Counted from the first letter of the stretch, positions 1-9,073 are shown. The stretch is DNA of 64,000 bases from an uncultured Blautia sp. (GCA_900543715.1 UQSX01000003.1:1-64000), one strand, 5' to 3'. A program made the numbers and translations. The notes: generated by a model from the sequence alone, not told the origin.

Positions 1-159
1 ATAAACGCTGAAGGCATCTAAGCGTGAAGCCCCCCTCAAGATGAGATATCCCATCCGAAAGGAGTAAGACCCCTTGAAGACGACGAGGTAGATAGGGCAG
101 AGGTGGAAGTGCAGCAATGTATGGAGCTGACTGCTACTAATCGGTCGAGGGCTTGACCT
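1..159 (+). rRNA. rrl: 23S ribosomal RNA, 3' end (partial)
   Basis: The first 160 bases match the conserved 3' end of bacterial 23S rRNA. Recognisable parts are the GAAGGCATCTAAG segment near the left edge and the terminal CTACTAATCGGTCGAGGG region. The 5' part lies outside the window. The 3' boundary is estimated from the usual end of the molecule. I do not see a 5S rRNA in the bases that follow, only a short spacer with a GTTTTGAAGGTA motif common after 23S genes in this group, and then a terminator. Confidence 0.93.
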
Positions 160-378
160 AATAGTGACGAAAGCGGCGAGGGAAGTCTGGAACAGCCGGG
201 AATGCCTGCATTCCTGGATGAGGAAGACGGACCGAAGTCATTTGCGGAGCAAAGGACACGAAATAGACCAAAGGTCTATGAGTGACCGCTTCGGAACGGA
301 CGGAGCCACAAGTCACCAAGCGGCAAAGTTGGATAAACAGTTTTACATGTGTGGTTTTGAAGGTATAGGAGAGAGAAG

Positions 379-416
379 AACTCCTGTTGGCAGAGATGCC
401 GATGGGAGTTTTTTTC
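379..416 (+). terminator. Intrinsic terminator of the rRNA operon
   Basis: AACTCC (379-384) pairs with GGAGTT (405-410). The inner bases also pair, with some G-U, around a GAGA tetraloop, giving a stem of about 14 bp followed by seven T residues. It lies about 220 bases after the 23S end and closes the rRNA transcript. Confidence 0.85.
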
Positions 417-480
417 AATTATTGGATTTAGGTAGTTAAACTATTGTCTGAAACCAATAAATAGAAAATCAGTGGTATCA

Positions 481-518
481 TACAGATTTCAAACCTCTGA
501 CTTTTTTTGAAATCTGTA
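481..518. repeat. 13-bp perfect inverted repeat in intergenic region
   Basis: TACAGATTTCAAA (481-493) is exactly complementary to TTTGAAATCTGTA (506-518), separated by 12 bases. No T-run follows, so it is not an obvious terminator. It sits about 120 bases before the epimerase gene and could be an operator or an RNA hairpin. The rest of 417-637 shows nothing I recognise. Confidence 0.5.
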
Positions 519-637
519 GATTACTTCTGATGAGCTAAAAAACAAGACAGAGAAATAATAGCAGACTCTGGACGAACAACAATATAGAGACTATAATAAA
601 AAGAACAAAAATTTTTAGAAAGCAAAGGGTGAAATTC

Positions 638-1510
638 ATGTTATATGAGATCAGAGGAGAGCAGATAAGTGCAGTTATAGATTCTCTTGGCGCACAGCTC
701 ATGTCTATTAAGAAAGAGAATACGGAATATCTATGGCAGGGCGATGCCGAATATTGGGCGGACAGAGCCCTAACACTATTCCCCTATATTGCCAGATTGA
801 CAGATGGAAAATATCGCTACCAGGGAAAAGAATATGAAATGGACATTCATGGGTTTGCCAAGGACAGTGAATTTCAGCTTATAGAACGTAAGGAAAATGA
901 AGTGACGCTGGAAATCTGCGACACACCTGAAACAAAAAAATGCTATCCCTTTTCCTTTCGTTTTCAGGTTATTTATGGAATCGAGGAAAATCGTCTGAGC
1001 GTTACCTACAGGGTAGAAAACTGCCAGGAAGAAATTATGTATTTTGCTGTTGGAGGCCATCCGGGTTTTCAGATCCCCATAGAGAAAGAGCTCAGTTTTG
1101 ACCAGTATAGACTTAGATTTCCTGAAAGCGAAAAAATCACTCGGATAGAATTTACTCCGGACTGTTTCCTTACAGGTGAACAGTCTGTCTGGGAACTGGA
1201 GCAGGGAAAGATAAAGAAACTGCGCCATTCACTGTTTGACCAGGATGCTATAGTTATAAAAGACAGCGGAAATATAGTCCAGTTATATGCTCCGGATGGA
1301 AAACGTTCAGTAACGGTTGAATACCCGGATATGAAATATTTGGGAATCTGGCATGCTCCTGGAAAAGACGCTCCTTATGTATGTCTGGAGCCATGGTCAG
1401 CCCTTCCTTCAAGGAAGGGAATCATAGAAGATCTGGCAACGCAGCCTGATCTGACTGCTTTGGAGGGCGCCGGTGTTTATAAGAACACATGGTCTATTAT
1501 ATTAGAATAG
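638..1510 (+). CDS. Aldose 1-epimerase family protein (GalM/LacX-like)
   Basis: A 290-residue protein of the galactose-mutarotase-like beta-sandwich superfamily, which interconverts alpha and beta anomers of aldoses in the cytoplasm. The family look comes from the N-terminal LGAQLMSIK, the LFPYIARL and IHGFA segments, GGHPGF in the middle, and the C-terminal CLEPWSALPS. A GTG lies at 629, but ATG 638 is preferred because AAAGGG sits at normal spacing before it. A strong terminator follows. The neighbouring AraC regulator and GH120 enzyme suggest a pentose or oligosaccharide role; the sugar itself cannot be read from sequence. Confidence 0.85.
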   Translation: MLYEIRGEQISAVIDSLGAQLMSIKKENTEYLWQGDAEYWADRALTLFPYIARLTDGKYRYQGKEYEMDIHGFAKDSEFQLIERKENEVTLEICDTPETKKCYPFSFRFQVIYGIEENRLSVTYRVENCQEEIMYFAVGGHPGFQIPIEKELSFDQYRLRFPESEKITRIEFTPDCFLTGEQSVWELEQGKIKKLRHSLFDQDAIVIKDSGNIVQLYAPDGKRSVTVEYPDMKYLGIWHAPGKDAPYVCLEPWSALPSRKGIIEDLATQPDLTALEGAGVYKNTWSIILE

Positions 1511-1512
1511 AT

Positions 1513-1587
1513 AATACCGCATGAAACTGCTATCAGTATACAGCCTGGCTGCATGTTGATAAGTAAAGGTTTCATGCGGTATTTTTC
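1513..1587 (+). terminator. Long-stem intrinsic terminator
   Basis: AATACCGCATGAAAC (1513-1527) is exactly complementary to GTTTCATGCGGTATT (1569-1583), followed by T residues. The loop is about 41 bases. It ends the epimerase transcript and overlaps possible upstream start codons of the next gene, which argues for the downstream start of that gene. Confidence 0.85.
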
Positions 1588-1645
1588 TCTCTATAAAAAA
1601 TGTGATATATTTATGTGGAAATTAACAGCAAAGGAAGTAGCAGCT

Positions 1646-2812
1646 ATGTATGATGCGAATACCATGAGAATTTTGTTCCGTTTCAGCCAGATTCCCATTA
1701 CAGTTTATACATCTGAGTGGAAAAAGCTGGACCGATTTACCAGCTTTTATAAAGAACCAGATACTTTTGAGAGCAAAATGATGCAGACACTGAAGGAAAA
1801 TATGGCGGAGAAAAGATTTTATTTTGTGGCTTATGACGCCCATGTGCCGATTGCTTTGTGCGGCTGCCGGGGAGAAGAGGAATATTTCGTTCTGGGCCCC
1901 TTTTCTTATGGACTGACAAATACATTTGAGAGCAGAAATTTTATACGAAAAAATAGAATCAGAGAATGTCCAAAGTGCCGTCTGGAGGATATTTTGGCAT
2001 TGGTGTCTTTTTTGACAGGGGAAGAGTTTCAGGAAGAACGGAGAAAAGATATCCTGGGTGAGCTTCTGCCTGACAGGGAAGAGAGAGAAAATCAGGAACT
2101 GGTCACCAGGGAAGAACTGCGGCAGATAGATTCTTTTCAGAAAAACCATACCTACATGGATGAGCAGCTTTTGTATGACCATATTAAGGAAGGAGACGTG
2201 GAGTTCCTGGAAAAGCAGGAGTTTTATGAGGCGCCTTCCCATCCGATCATTATTGAAGATCTTAAGAAGAATGAAGAATATATGACAGTGATCGGTATTT
2301 CACTGGCCGCACGGGCGGCTATAGAGGGGGGATTAAGCTCTGCAGAAGGTTTTATTAACAATGATATTTATCTGAAAAAACTTTCAGAGTGCAAAACGGT
2401 TTTCGAAATGGACCGTCTGCGCAGAGAGAGCCAGATTTATTTTGCCCGGCTGGTGGCAGACCATAAGAAAAGAAGCAGTGTGAACTTCCATGTGGAGGAA
2501 GTCAAGAAAAATATCATATCCAAAAGATTTACGAAAATATCCATACAGGAAATTGCAGATAATCTGGGGATTTCAAAAGAATATATGCAGAAATTGTTCA
2601 AAAAATATGAGGGAATCTCCATTACCGAATATATTTCAGATATTAAGATCGAGGCAGCCTGTAATATGCTCCGGTATTCAGACAGGAAGATACAGGAAAT
2701 CGCAGAATATCTCCACTATGGAAGCGTAAGCCATTTCAGCACGGCCTTCCGGAAGAAAATGCATCAGTCTCCAAAAGAATACCGGGATCAGAACAGGAAG
2801 ACGGTCTTCTGA
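1646..2812 (+). CDS. AraC family transcriptional regulator
   Basis: A DNA-binding regulator of about 388 residues. The C-terminal 100 residues form the two helix-turn-helix units of AraC/XylS proteins: KISIQEIADNLGISKEYMQKLFKKYEG, then IQEIAEYLHYGSVSHFSTAFRKKMHQSPKEYR. The long N-terminal part is not a typical cupin and probably senses a ligand or partner. I chose ATG 1646 because AAGGAAG lies about 9 bases before it; upstream in-frame starts fall inside or just after the terminator of the previous gene. It lies directly before the GH120 gene on the same strand, so it is the likely regulator of xylo-oligosaccharide use. Confidence 0.87.
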   Translation: MYDANTMRILFRFSQIPITVYTSEWKKLDRFTSFYKEPDTFESKMMQTLKENMAEKRFYFVAYDAHVPIALCGCRGEEEYFVLGPFSYGLTNTFESRNFIRKNRIRECPKCRLEDILALVSFLTGEEFQEERRKDILGELLPDREERENQELVTREELRQIDSFQKNHTYMDEQLLYDHIKEGDVEFLEKQEFYEAPSHPIIIEDLKKNEEYMTVIGISLAARAAIEGGLSSAEGFINNDIYLKKLSECKTVFEMDRLRRESQIYFARLVADHKKRSSVNFHVEEVKKNIISKRFTKISIQEIADNLGISKEYMQKLFKKYEGISITEYISDIKIEAACNMLRYSDRKIQEIAEYLHYGSVSHFSTAFRKKMHQSPKEYRDQNRKTVF

Positions 2813-2869
2813 TCTTCAAGGGAAAATATATCCTAAAAGGAAAAAGAAATATCCAAAATCTTAAAAGCT

Positions 2870-2883
2870 TTTTCTCGAGAAAA
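2870..2883. promoter_or_regulatory. 14-bp palindrome upstream of the GH120 gene
   Basis: TTTTCTCGAGAAAA is a perfect palindrome 52 bases before the GH120 start. It is a candidate operator for the AraC protein or another sugar regulator. The assignment is inference only. Confidence 0.35.
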
Positions 2884-2934
2884 CAAATAAAATAGGAATA
2901 TCAGAAATTATATCGTAGGAGGAATCGGATCCAT

Positions 2935-4923
2935 ATGAAAATTTATGTAGATGCAAAGGCTTCCCGCCAGGGAAACGGAAGCAAAGAAATGCCTTTTAAA
3001 CACATCAATGATGCGGCACAAGTGGCAGTGGCCGGTGACGAGGTACTGGTAGCTCCGGGTATTTACCGTGAATATGTAAATCCCCAAAATGCAGGAACCG
3101 AAGAGTCCCGGATCACCTATCGCAGCACAGAGCCTTTAGGTGCTGTGATCACAGGGGCAGAGGAAGTGAAAGACTGGGAACTTTATCAGGACACTACATG
3201 GGTGACCCGGATCAACAATTCTATTTTCGGAAATTATAATCCTTATACTACATATGTATACGGCGACTGGTATTTTGCCGGAAGGAGCAAACATACAGGA
3301 GCTGTATATCTCAACGACAAGATGCTTTATGAGGCAGAGAGTCTGGAGGCATGTATAGAAGGAAAAGTCTATGAATGCTCCTGGGAGCCGGAAGCCTCTG
3401 TCTATAAATGGTATGCCCAGCAGGATGGGGACGAGACTGTGATCTACGCAAATTTCCAGGGAAAAAATCCCAATGAGGAAAATGTAGAGATCAATGTCCG
3501 CCGGGAATGCTTTATGCCCTCAGAAACAGGCATCGGCTATATTACCGTCAGCGGATTTAATATTAACAAGGCTGCAACTACCTGGGCGCCGCCGGCAGCC
3601 TACCAGGACGGTATGATCGGCCCTCACTGGTCTAGAGGCTGGATCATCGAGGACTGCGAGATCAGCAACAGTAAATGTGCCGGTATTTCTCTTGGTAAAT
3701 ATCTGGATCCGGACAACGACCATTACTTTACCTATAAACATGTGAAAAGCCCCACACAGATGGAGCGTGATGCTGTATGCCGAGGCCAGTACCATGGATG
3801 GCTGAAAGAAAAAGTAGGAAGTCATATTGTCCGCCGCTGCAATATCCACAACTGTGAACAGGGCGGGATCATCGGACGTATGGGAGGGGTATTCTCTATT
3901 ATCGAGGATAACCATATCCATCACATCAACAACATGATGGAACTGGGCGGAGCAGAAATTGCCGGCATCAAAATGCATGCGGCTATTGACGTGATCTACC
4001 GCCGGAATCATATCCATCACTGTACTATGGGAATCTGGTGCGACTGGGAGGCTCAGGGTACCCGTATTACCCAGAACCTGCTTCATGACAATCAGAAGCC
4101 GGAATTCGCCAAACAGTTAAAAGGCGGTATGATGAGCCAGGATATTTTCGTAGAGGTGGGACACGGTCCTACACTTATTGACAACAATATCCTTCTTTCC
4201 GATGCCTGCCTGCGTATGGCTACAGAAGGAGTTGCCATGGTCCACAACCTGATCTGCGGTGCGCTGACCTGTGTAGGAGATGGTACAGGTCCTCGTTACA
4301 CACCTTATCACATTCCACACCGGACAGAAGTCATGGGATTTATGACCATTCTTCATGGCGATGACCGTTTCTATAACAACATTTTCGTACAGAAATGGCC
4401 GTCCAAGCCCTTCGTCACTCTGCGAGACAGCTCTGAGGGAACCGATGAGGAGAACCGGGAAGTAGGCACTCATGTAATGGATGAGTATCCTACCTATGAT
4501 GAATGGATCAAAATGTTTGATATGGATACAGACACACCGGATATGAAAAAACTGGAGCCGGCTCATGGCGAAAAGCTTCCTGTATGGGTAAAAGGCAACG
4601 TTTATTTCAACGGTGCCAAAGCATACAAAAAGGAAACCGGCAATCTGGTGGATACGGAACATGAAGTAACCGTTGACCTGAACATGGAAGACGGCTGTCC
4701 GGTACTGTCCACAAACCTCTATGAATTCCTTGGAGACTTTGCAGACAGTATGGTAAACAGCGACATCCTGGGCTATGCCTTTGAACCGGAAGAAAGATTT
4801 GAAAATCCAGACGGAACAGACATTATCTTTGACAGCGATTATTTTGGAAACCACAGAGGCATCCGCGTCCTTCCCGGACCATTTGCCAATGCAGAAGATG
4901 CTGGGAAAAAGCTTTTTTCCTGA
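2935..4923 (+). CDS. GH120-type beta-xylosidase, right-handed beta-helix
   Basis: A 662-residue protein that aligns by eye along its length with XylC, the founding GH120 beta-xylosidase of Thermoanaerobacterium (about 640 residues). Landmarks are GDWYFAG near 110, YANFQGKNPNEENVEINVRR at 171-190, TTWAPPAAYQ near 215, GPHWSRGWIIED at 229-240, DWEAQGTR at 370-377 and DIFVEVGHGP at 403-412. Asp370 and Glu407 fall where, from memory, the catalytic acids of XylC lie. There is no signal peptide, so it probably cleaves imported xylo-oligosaccharides in the cytoplasm. The repeated NHIHH/NNILL turns are those of a beta-helix. AGGAGGAAT precedes ATG 2935. Substrate remains inferred. Confidence 0.85.
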   Translation: MKIYVDAKASRQGNGSKEMPFKHINDAAQVAVAGDEVLVAPGIYREYVNPQNAGTEESRITYRSTEPLGAVITGAEEVKDWELYQDTTWVTRINNSIFGNYNPYTTYVYGDWYFAGRSKHTGAVYLNDKMLYEAESLEACIEGKVYECSWEPEASVYKWYAQQDGDETVIYANFQGKNPNEENVEINVRRECFMPSETGIGYITVSGFNINKAATTWAPPAAYQDGMIGPHWSRGWIIEDCEISNSKCAGISLGKYLDPDNDHYFTYKHVKSPTQMERDAVCRGQYHGWLKEKVGSHIVRRCNIHNCEQGGIIGRMGGVFSIIEDNHIHHINNMMELGGAEIAGIKMHAAIDVIYRRNHIHHCTMGIWCDWEAQGTRITQNLLHDNQKPEFAKQLKGGMMSQDIFVEVGHGPTLIDNNILLSDACLRMATEGVAMVHNLICGALTCVGDGTGPRYTPYHIPHRTEVMGFMTILHGDDRFYNNIFVQKWPSKPFVTLRDSSEGTDEENREVGTHVMDEYPTYDEWIKMFDMDTDTPDMKKLEPAHGEKLPVWVKGNVYFNGAKAYKKETGNLVDTEHEVTVDLNMEDGCPVLSTNLYEFLGDFADSMVNSDILGYAFEPEERFENPDGTDIIFDSDYFGNHRGIRVLPGPFANAEDAGKKLFS

Positions 4924-5008
4924 TTCGGGGATTAAAACAGCACTTTTGACATAAAGCTAAATAGGGCTGCCGGCCAATGCCGGCTTTCGCCCACTGAGGA
5001 ATAAGAAG

Positions 5009-5071
5009 GAGACCATTCCCTAAGGTTTGGACTATTATAAAGCCCGGAACCTTTATGGAATGGTCTCTTTT
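5009..5071 (+). terminator. Intrinsic terminator after the GH120 gene
   Basis: GAGACCATTCC (5009-5019) pairs perfectly with GGAATGGTCTC (5057-5067), followed by TTTTT. It ends the sugar module and separates it from the decayed permease that follows. Confidence 0.85.
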
Positions 5072-5092
5072 TAGCTGGCTGGGATCCGGCGG

Positions 5093-5515
5093 TTGAACCA
5101 GACATTGGAAAAACCTGCAGATAAAGCCGCCTTTCTTGCCGGAAAGCAATTTTCCATTTCTATTGCCGCAGTCTGCCATGAGTGGTATTATGGAGAAACG
5201 AGAAATATCGGCTCCAATCTTATTGTGAGCCAGGATTCTCAGGGAAACATGATGGAGATCGGCATAGTGATCTCACTGCTGCTTTTGCTGGTGGGAGCCC
5301 TGAATTACGGGAATACCATGGCAGCCAGCATCCAGAGCCGGAAACTGACCTTTGCCATAATGGAAAGCCTGGGCATGTCTGATAGGCAGATACGAAAGCT
5401 TCTTGTGAGAGAAGGGCTGCTTGTTATCCTATGTATAGGAGTTCCTCTGCTTTCCTACAGAAGACTTCGGGGGAATCCTTCTATTGTGGAACGGCTGCGG
5501 GAGTATGAGGAGTAG
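5093..5515 (+). pseudogene. Truncated FtsX-like ABC permease remnant
   Basis: About 140 codons carry the C-terminal part of an FtsX/MacB-type permease. A membrane segment EIGIVISLLLLLVGALNYGNT is followed by the typical SRKLTFAIMESLGMSDRQIRKLLVREG. The usual 600-plus residues before it are absent. The tail jumps from VILCIGVPLL to RRLRGNPSIVERLREYE, so one or more final membrane helices appear deleted. No ribosome site supports the first TTG. It probably derives from a BceB/VraG-like peptide-resistance transporter, which fits the two-component system next door. Confidence 0.75.
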
Positions 5516-5576
5516 GAAAGATGACAGGAAATGGCCGGAGCATAGGTGTTTGGTTTTGGACACAGGGAGGAAAAGT

Positions 5577-6260
5577 ATGGATTACAGAATATTAGTTGTG
5601 GAAGATGAGCCGGATATCAATAACCTTCTGGCCAGGATACTGAGGGAAGAAGACTATAAGGTTTTGCAGGCTTTTTCCGGAACAGAGGCTCAAATGGTAA
5701 CGGAAAGGGAAATGCCGGGCCTTATCCTGCTGGATCTGATGCTGCCGGGGATGTCCGGGGAGGAATTTCTCAGGAATCTGAGGGAGCATCAGAGCTCTCC
5801 TGTTCCGGTGATCGTAATCTCCGCCAAGGGGCTGCTGGAGGATAAAGTCTCTCTGCTGAAAATGGGTGCAGATGATTATATTACCAAGCCCTTTGAACCG
5901 AAGGAAGTGGCCGCCCGTGTCCAGGCAAATTTAAGACGGTGGGGAAAAGAGCCGGAGGCAGAAAAGCCTCTGACCTATAAAAATCTGAAGCTTTCTCCCG
6001 GCGCCAGGAAGGTGACTCTGAGGGGAAAAGAGCTGGCTCTTACAGGCCATGAGTTTGATATTCTGTATCTTCTCATGAAGAATCCGGAAAAGGTGTATTC
6101 CAGAGAGCTGCTCTATGAGCAGGTATGGCATGGAGGGTACTACGGAGAAAACAATACAGTAAACGTCCACGTAAGCAATATAAGGAAAAAAATAAAGGAA
6201 GAAGATCCCGGTGAAGAGTATATCCAGACCGTATACGGCATCGGCTTTAAGCTTCCATGA
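5577..6260 (+). CDS. OmpR-family response regulator
   Basis: A 227-residue two-domain regulator. Residues 1-115 are a receiver with the acidic pocket E9-D10 and phospho-acceptor Asp53 in LILLDLMLPG; the conserved Lys lies in DYITKPF. The C-terminal winged helix ends with NTVNVHVSNIRKKI and YGIGFKL. ATG 5577 follows GGGAGGAAAA; codons upstream in the same frame lack a ribosome site. It is the first gene of a regulator-ATPase-permease-kinase set, and the kinase at 8120 is its likely partner. Such sets usually respond to cell-envelope-active peptides. Confidence 0.92.
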   Translation: MDYRILVVEDEPDINNLLARILREEDYKVLQAFSGTEAQMVTEREMPGLILLDLMLPGMSGEEFLRNLREHQSSPVPVIVISAKGLLEDKVSLLKMGADDYITKPFEPKEVAARVQANLRRWGKEPEAEKPLTYKNLKLSPGARKVTLRGKELALTGHEFDILYLLMKNPEKVYSRELLYEQVWHGGYYGENNTVNVHVSNIRKKIKEEDPGEEYIQTVYGIGFKLP

Positions 6261-6331
6261 GCATATGAATCTTCACATCTTTATAACTTCTTTAAAAGTT
6301 CTTTATGACTTATTAAAAGGGAAAAAAGTAG

Positions 6332-6376
6332 AATACGTTTGTCAGCCGGAATACTGCAGACTGACAGACGTATTTT
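6332..6376 (+). terminator. Terminator or attenuator between regulator and exporter
   Basis: AATACGTTTGTCAG (6332-6345) pairs with CTGACAGACGTATT (6361-6374), 14 positions with one G-U, running into TTTTT. It lies only 20 bases before the start of the ABC ATPase gene, so it could end the regulator transcript or act as an attenuator that limits read-through into the exporter genes. Confidence 0.65.
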
Positions 6377-6395
6377 TGTATGAGGAGGAAATGAG

Positions 6396-7319
6396 ATGAA
6401 TGGATATGTTATGGAAACAAGACAGGTTACGAAAACCTACGGTTCCTTCCTGGCATTAGACCATGTAAATATCCATGTGAGAAAGGGCTGTATCTACGGA
6501 CTTGTAGGAGATAACGGGGCGGGAAAGAGCACGCTTTTGAAGCTTCTGGCAGGCCAGAGTTTTCCAACCAAAGGAGAAATCGAGATACTGGGAAAACATG
6601 GGCAAAAAGACCTGGAAAATGTGCGGAAACAGATGGGATGTATGATCGAACAGCCGGGATTTTTCCCCAATATGACCGTGGAACAGACCTTGAGATATTA
6701 TTGTATCCAGAAAGGGATACCGGACAAAGGACGGATTCTGGAAATGATGAAGATGACGGGGATTTATGAAAAGAGGAAGAGCAAATGCGGCACACTTTCC
6801 CTGGGTCAGAAACAGAGGCTTGGGCTGGGGATTGCCATGCTGGGTGAACCGAAAATCCTGATTTTAGACGAGCCTATCAATGGCCTGGATCCCAGCGGAA
6901 TCATAGAATTCCGGAATCTTCTCAGAAGGTTAAATGAAGAGAAAAGGATTACTATTTTGCTGTCCAGCCACATTCTGGCGGAACTGCAGCAGATTGCAGA
7001 CGTCTACGGATTTTTAAGCAGAGGCGTCCTTCTGGAAGAAATCAGTACAGAGGAGTTCAGGGAGAAATGCGCCGACTGCATTGAACTTTCCCTCTCGGAT
7101 ACAGCGGGCTACTGTGTTTTCCTGGAAAAGACCTTTCCGGAAGAAAACTATAAGGTTTTGCCTCAGGAAAGGGTAAGGATCTATGCTCCCAAAAGGCCGG
7201 GAGAGGCCTACAGCCGGTTGGCTGCCGAACATGATATTGCCATTAAAAGCATGCAGATTTTGCAGTCTTCTCTGGAAGATTATTATATGAAGCTGAAAGA
7301 AAGAGGTGCAGGAAAATGA
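6396..7319 (+). CDS. ABC transporter ATP-binding protein (BcrA-like)
   Basis: A 307-residue ATPase subunit. Walker A is GDNGAGKST near residues 38-46, the signature is LSLGQKQRL near 134, Walker B is ILILDEP near 155, and the H-loop is SSHIL near 190. The C-terminal extension of about 90 residues is typical of the BcrA/NatA group that powers small ABC-2 exporters of peptide antibiotics such as bacitracin or lantibiotics. GAGGAGG precedes the ATG. It overlaps the permease gene by 4 bases, so the two are translationally coupled. Confidence 0.92.
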   Translation: MNGYVMETRQVTKTYGSFLALDHVNIHVRKGCIYGLVGDNGAGKSTLLKLLAGQSFPTKGEIEILGKHGQKDLENVRKQMGCMIEQPGFFPNMTVEQTLRYYCIQKGIPDKGRILEMMKMTGIYEKRKSKCGTLSLGQKQRLGLGIAMLGEPKILILDEPINGLDPSGIIEFRNLLRRLNEEKRITILLSSHILAELQQIADVYGFLSRGVLLEEISTEEFREKCADCIELSLSDTAGYCVFLEKTFPEENYKVLPQERVRIYAPKRPGEAYSRLAAEHDIAIKSMQILQSSLEDYYMKLKERGAGK

Positions 7320-8077
7320 TGAATTATACCAAAAGTGAATTCTACCGGATCTTTATTACCAAGGAAATTTATGCTGCGGCAGGTCTGCTGGCGGGAATTG
7401 CTTTGCTGCTGAATGCTGCTTTATATTTTTTCGGAAATTCTTATGCAAACACTTCTTTTTCCTATTCCAATCTGGTGGCAAATCCTATGGTTTTTGCCTT
7501 TATGGGAATGATCATTCCCTTCCTTTTCTATGAAGGGGGCAAACGAAATGGGAACCTGAAAAATACCGTTGCCGGAGGAATTTCCAGGGTGAAAATATTT
7601 GCAGGAGAATGTGTGGTAAGCCTGGCAGTATCCACCCTCCTTATGGCGGTCACCATGGGCGTCTGGGTGCTCAGTGCAAACCTGCTTCTTGAAAAGGCCG
7701 GGCCTGTGGAATGGAAGGATTTTCTGGGAGAAGGAGCCGCCATGTATCTCATCGCAGCAGCTTGTCTCATATCCGGTATCCTGTTTCTGGAAATTTTCGA
7801 TAAAAGTATTATAGGGATCCTGGTCTGGGCGGCTTTGTGGTTTCTGCTTCCGGAAGCTTTTATGTATCTGGCCATCCGCTTTCCTGTTCTTTATCAGCCG
7901 GCTATGTGGCTTCCCAATAATTTTCTGGCAGTCAATACTTCCCATGTAAATACCCAGGAGTGTATCACGGCCTGGGAGACCATGGAAGGAATGACCCGCT
8001 GCGTCCTTTCCGGTCTGGCCGGATGTATCATCTTTGGTATTTCCGGCGCAGTGCTGCTGAAAAGAAGGGACCTTTAA
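7316..8077 (+). CDS. ABC-2 type transporter permease
   Basis: A 253-residue integral membrane protein with about six hydrophobic segments, for example IYAAAGLLAGIALLLNAALYF, NPMVFAFMGMIIPFLFY and the final segment GLAGCIIFGISGAVLL. It overlaps the ATPase gene and is the membrane partner of that subunit. The extracellular regions are short, as in self-immunity exporters and unlike the large FtsX-type remnant upstream. Substrate unknown. Confidence 0.85.
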   Translation: MMNYTKSEFYRIFITKEIYAAAGLLAGIALLLNAALYFFGNSYANTSFSYSNLVANPMVFAFMGMIIPFLFYEGGKRNGNLKNTVAGGISRVKIFAGECVVSLAVSTLLMAVTMGVWVLSANLLLEKAGPVEWKDFLGEGAAMYLIAAACLISGILFLEIFDKSIIGILVWAALWFLLPEAFMYLAIRFPVLYQPAMWLPNNFLAVNTSHVNTQECITAWETMEGMTRCVLSGLAGCIIFGISGAVLLKRRDL

Positions 8078-8119
8078 AGAATAAAAATAGAAGAAAAATT
8101 TTCACAGGAGGAAAAGGTT

Positions 8120-9073
8120 ATGCTGTGCGGGGGTTTGCTATTTATATCGATTATCCTGGGAGGATTCTTTGCTTTTCGCTATTTTTCTCTTCTCTATGCA
8201 ATGAAAAAAACAGAGGAGGAAATCCGGGAAATACAACAGGACCTTACCCAGAACCAGATGCTGCATCTGCCCGTCCCAAGCCTGGCTTTAGGGAGACTTC
8301 TGGGTGCATTTAATAAAGTGCTGGGAGAAATCCGGGAGGAAAGAATTGACTATGAGAGAAGAGAAAAAGCATTTCAAAAGCAGATAGAAAATATCAGCCA
8401 CGATCTCCGTACTCCGCTGACGGTAATACTGGGGTACTTGAAAATGCTGAAAAAACACTCGCAGGCAGGGATCTCCCAAGACCCGGAACTGGCGGATACC
8501 CTGGGAATCCTGGAACAAAAAGCAGAAAGAATGAATGCTCTGGTAAACCAGTTCTACGAGTATTCCCGTCTGTGTGCAGGGGATTTTGAAATGGAGATGG
8601 AAAAGACAGATCTATCCAGAGTCCTGCGGGAATCTCTTATGGGAAACTGCCGGATCCTGGAGGAAGCACATTTGAAGGTAGAGGCAGATCTTCCTCAACA
8701 TCCCCTGTGGATCATGGGAAATCAGTCTGCCCTGGAGCGGATTTTCCTCAACCTGTTCCAGAATGGAGGAAGGTACGCAGAAACCCTATTCCGGATTATT
8801 GTAAAAGAAGAAAAAGAGACGGTTTTGGTTTCCTTTATCAATGATACAAAGAAGCTGTCAAGGGAGGATCTTCCCCGCCTTTTTGACCGGTTTTACGTAC
8901 AGGACAGCGCCAGGAGCCAGGGAGGAACCGGCCTGGGACTGACAGTGGCAAAATCTCTGGCAGAAGAAATGGGAGGGACTTTGGAATTAAGTGTTCCTGA
9001 GAAGCCTGGAGAAGAGGAAACACAGGATCTTTTAGTCTGCTTTGAACTGAAATTTAAGGTAAAGGGGACATGA
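8120..9073 (+). CDS. Sensor histidine kinase
   Basis: A 317-residue kinase. One N-terminal membrane segment (residues about 4-24) is followed by a coiled linker and the DHp helix with the H-box ISHDLRTPLTVILGYL, phospho-acceptor His near 94. The ATPase domain ends with ARSQGGTGLGLTVAKSLAEEMGG. There is almost no extracellular sensing domain. This is typical of intramembrane-sensing kinases that read the flux of a neighbouring ABC exporter. The start follows AGGAGG. It lies 42 bases after the permease and completes the regulatory set with the response regulator at 5577. Confidence 0.9.
   Translation: MLCGGLLFISIILGGFFAFRYFSLLYAMKKTEEEIREIQQDLTQNQMLHLPVPSLALGRLLGAFNKVLGEIREERIDYERREKAFQKQIENISHDLRTPLTVILGYLKMLKKHSQAGISQDPELADTLGILEQKAERMNALVNQFYEYSRLCAGDFEMEMEKTDLSRVLRESLMGNCRILEEAHLKVEADLPQHPLWIMGNQSALERIFLNLFQNGGRYAETLFRIIVKEEKETVLVSFINDTKKLSREDLPRLFDRFYVQDSARSQGGTGLGLTVAKSLAEEMGGTLELSVPEKPGEEETQDLLVCFELKFKVKGT

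Noticed and set aside
160..439. Open frames on both strands after the 23S rRNA
   Set aside because: They start at or within the rRNA end and run through the terminator; no ribosome site or protein family resemblance.
4117..4854. Minus-strand open frame of about 245 codons opposite the GH120 gene
   Set aside because: Shadow of a clearly coding strand; no ribosome site and no recognisable motif.
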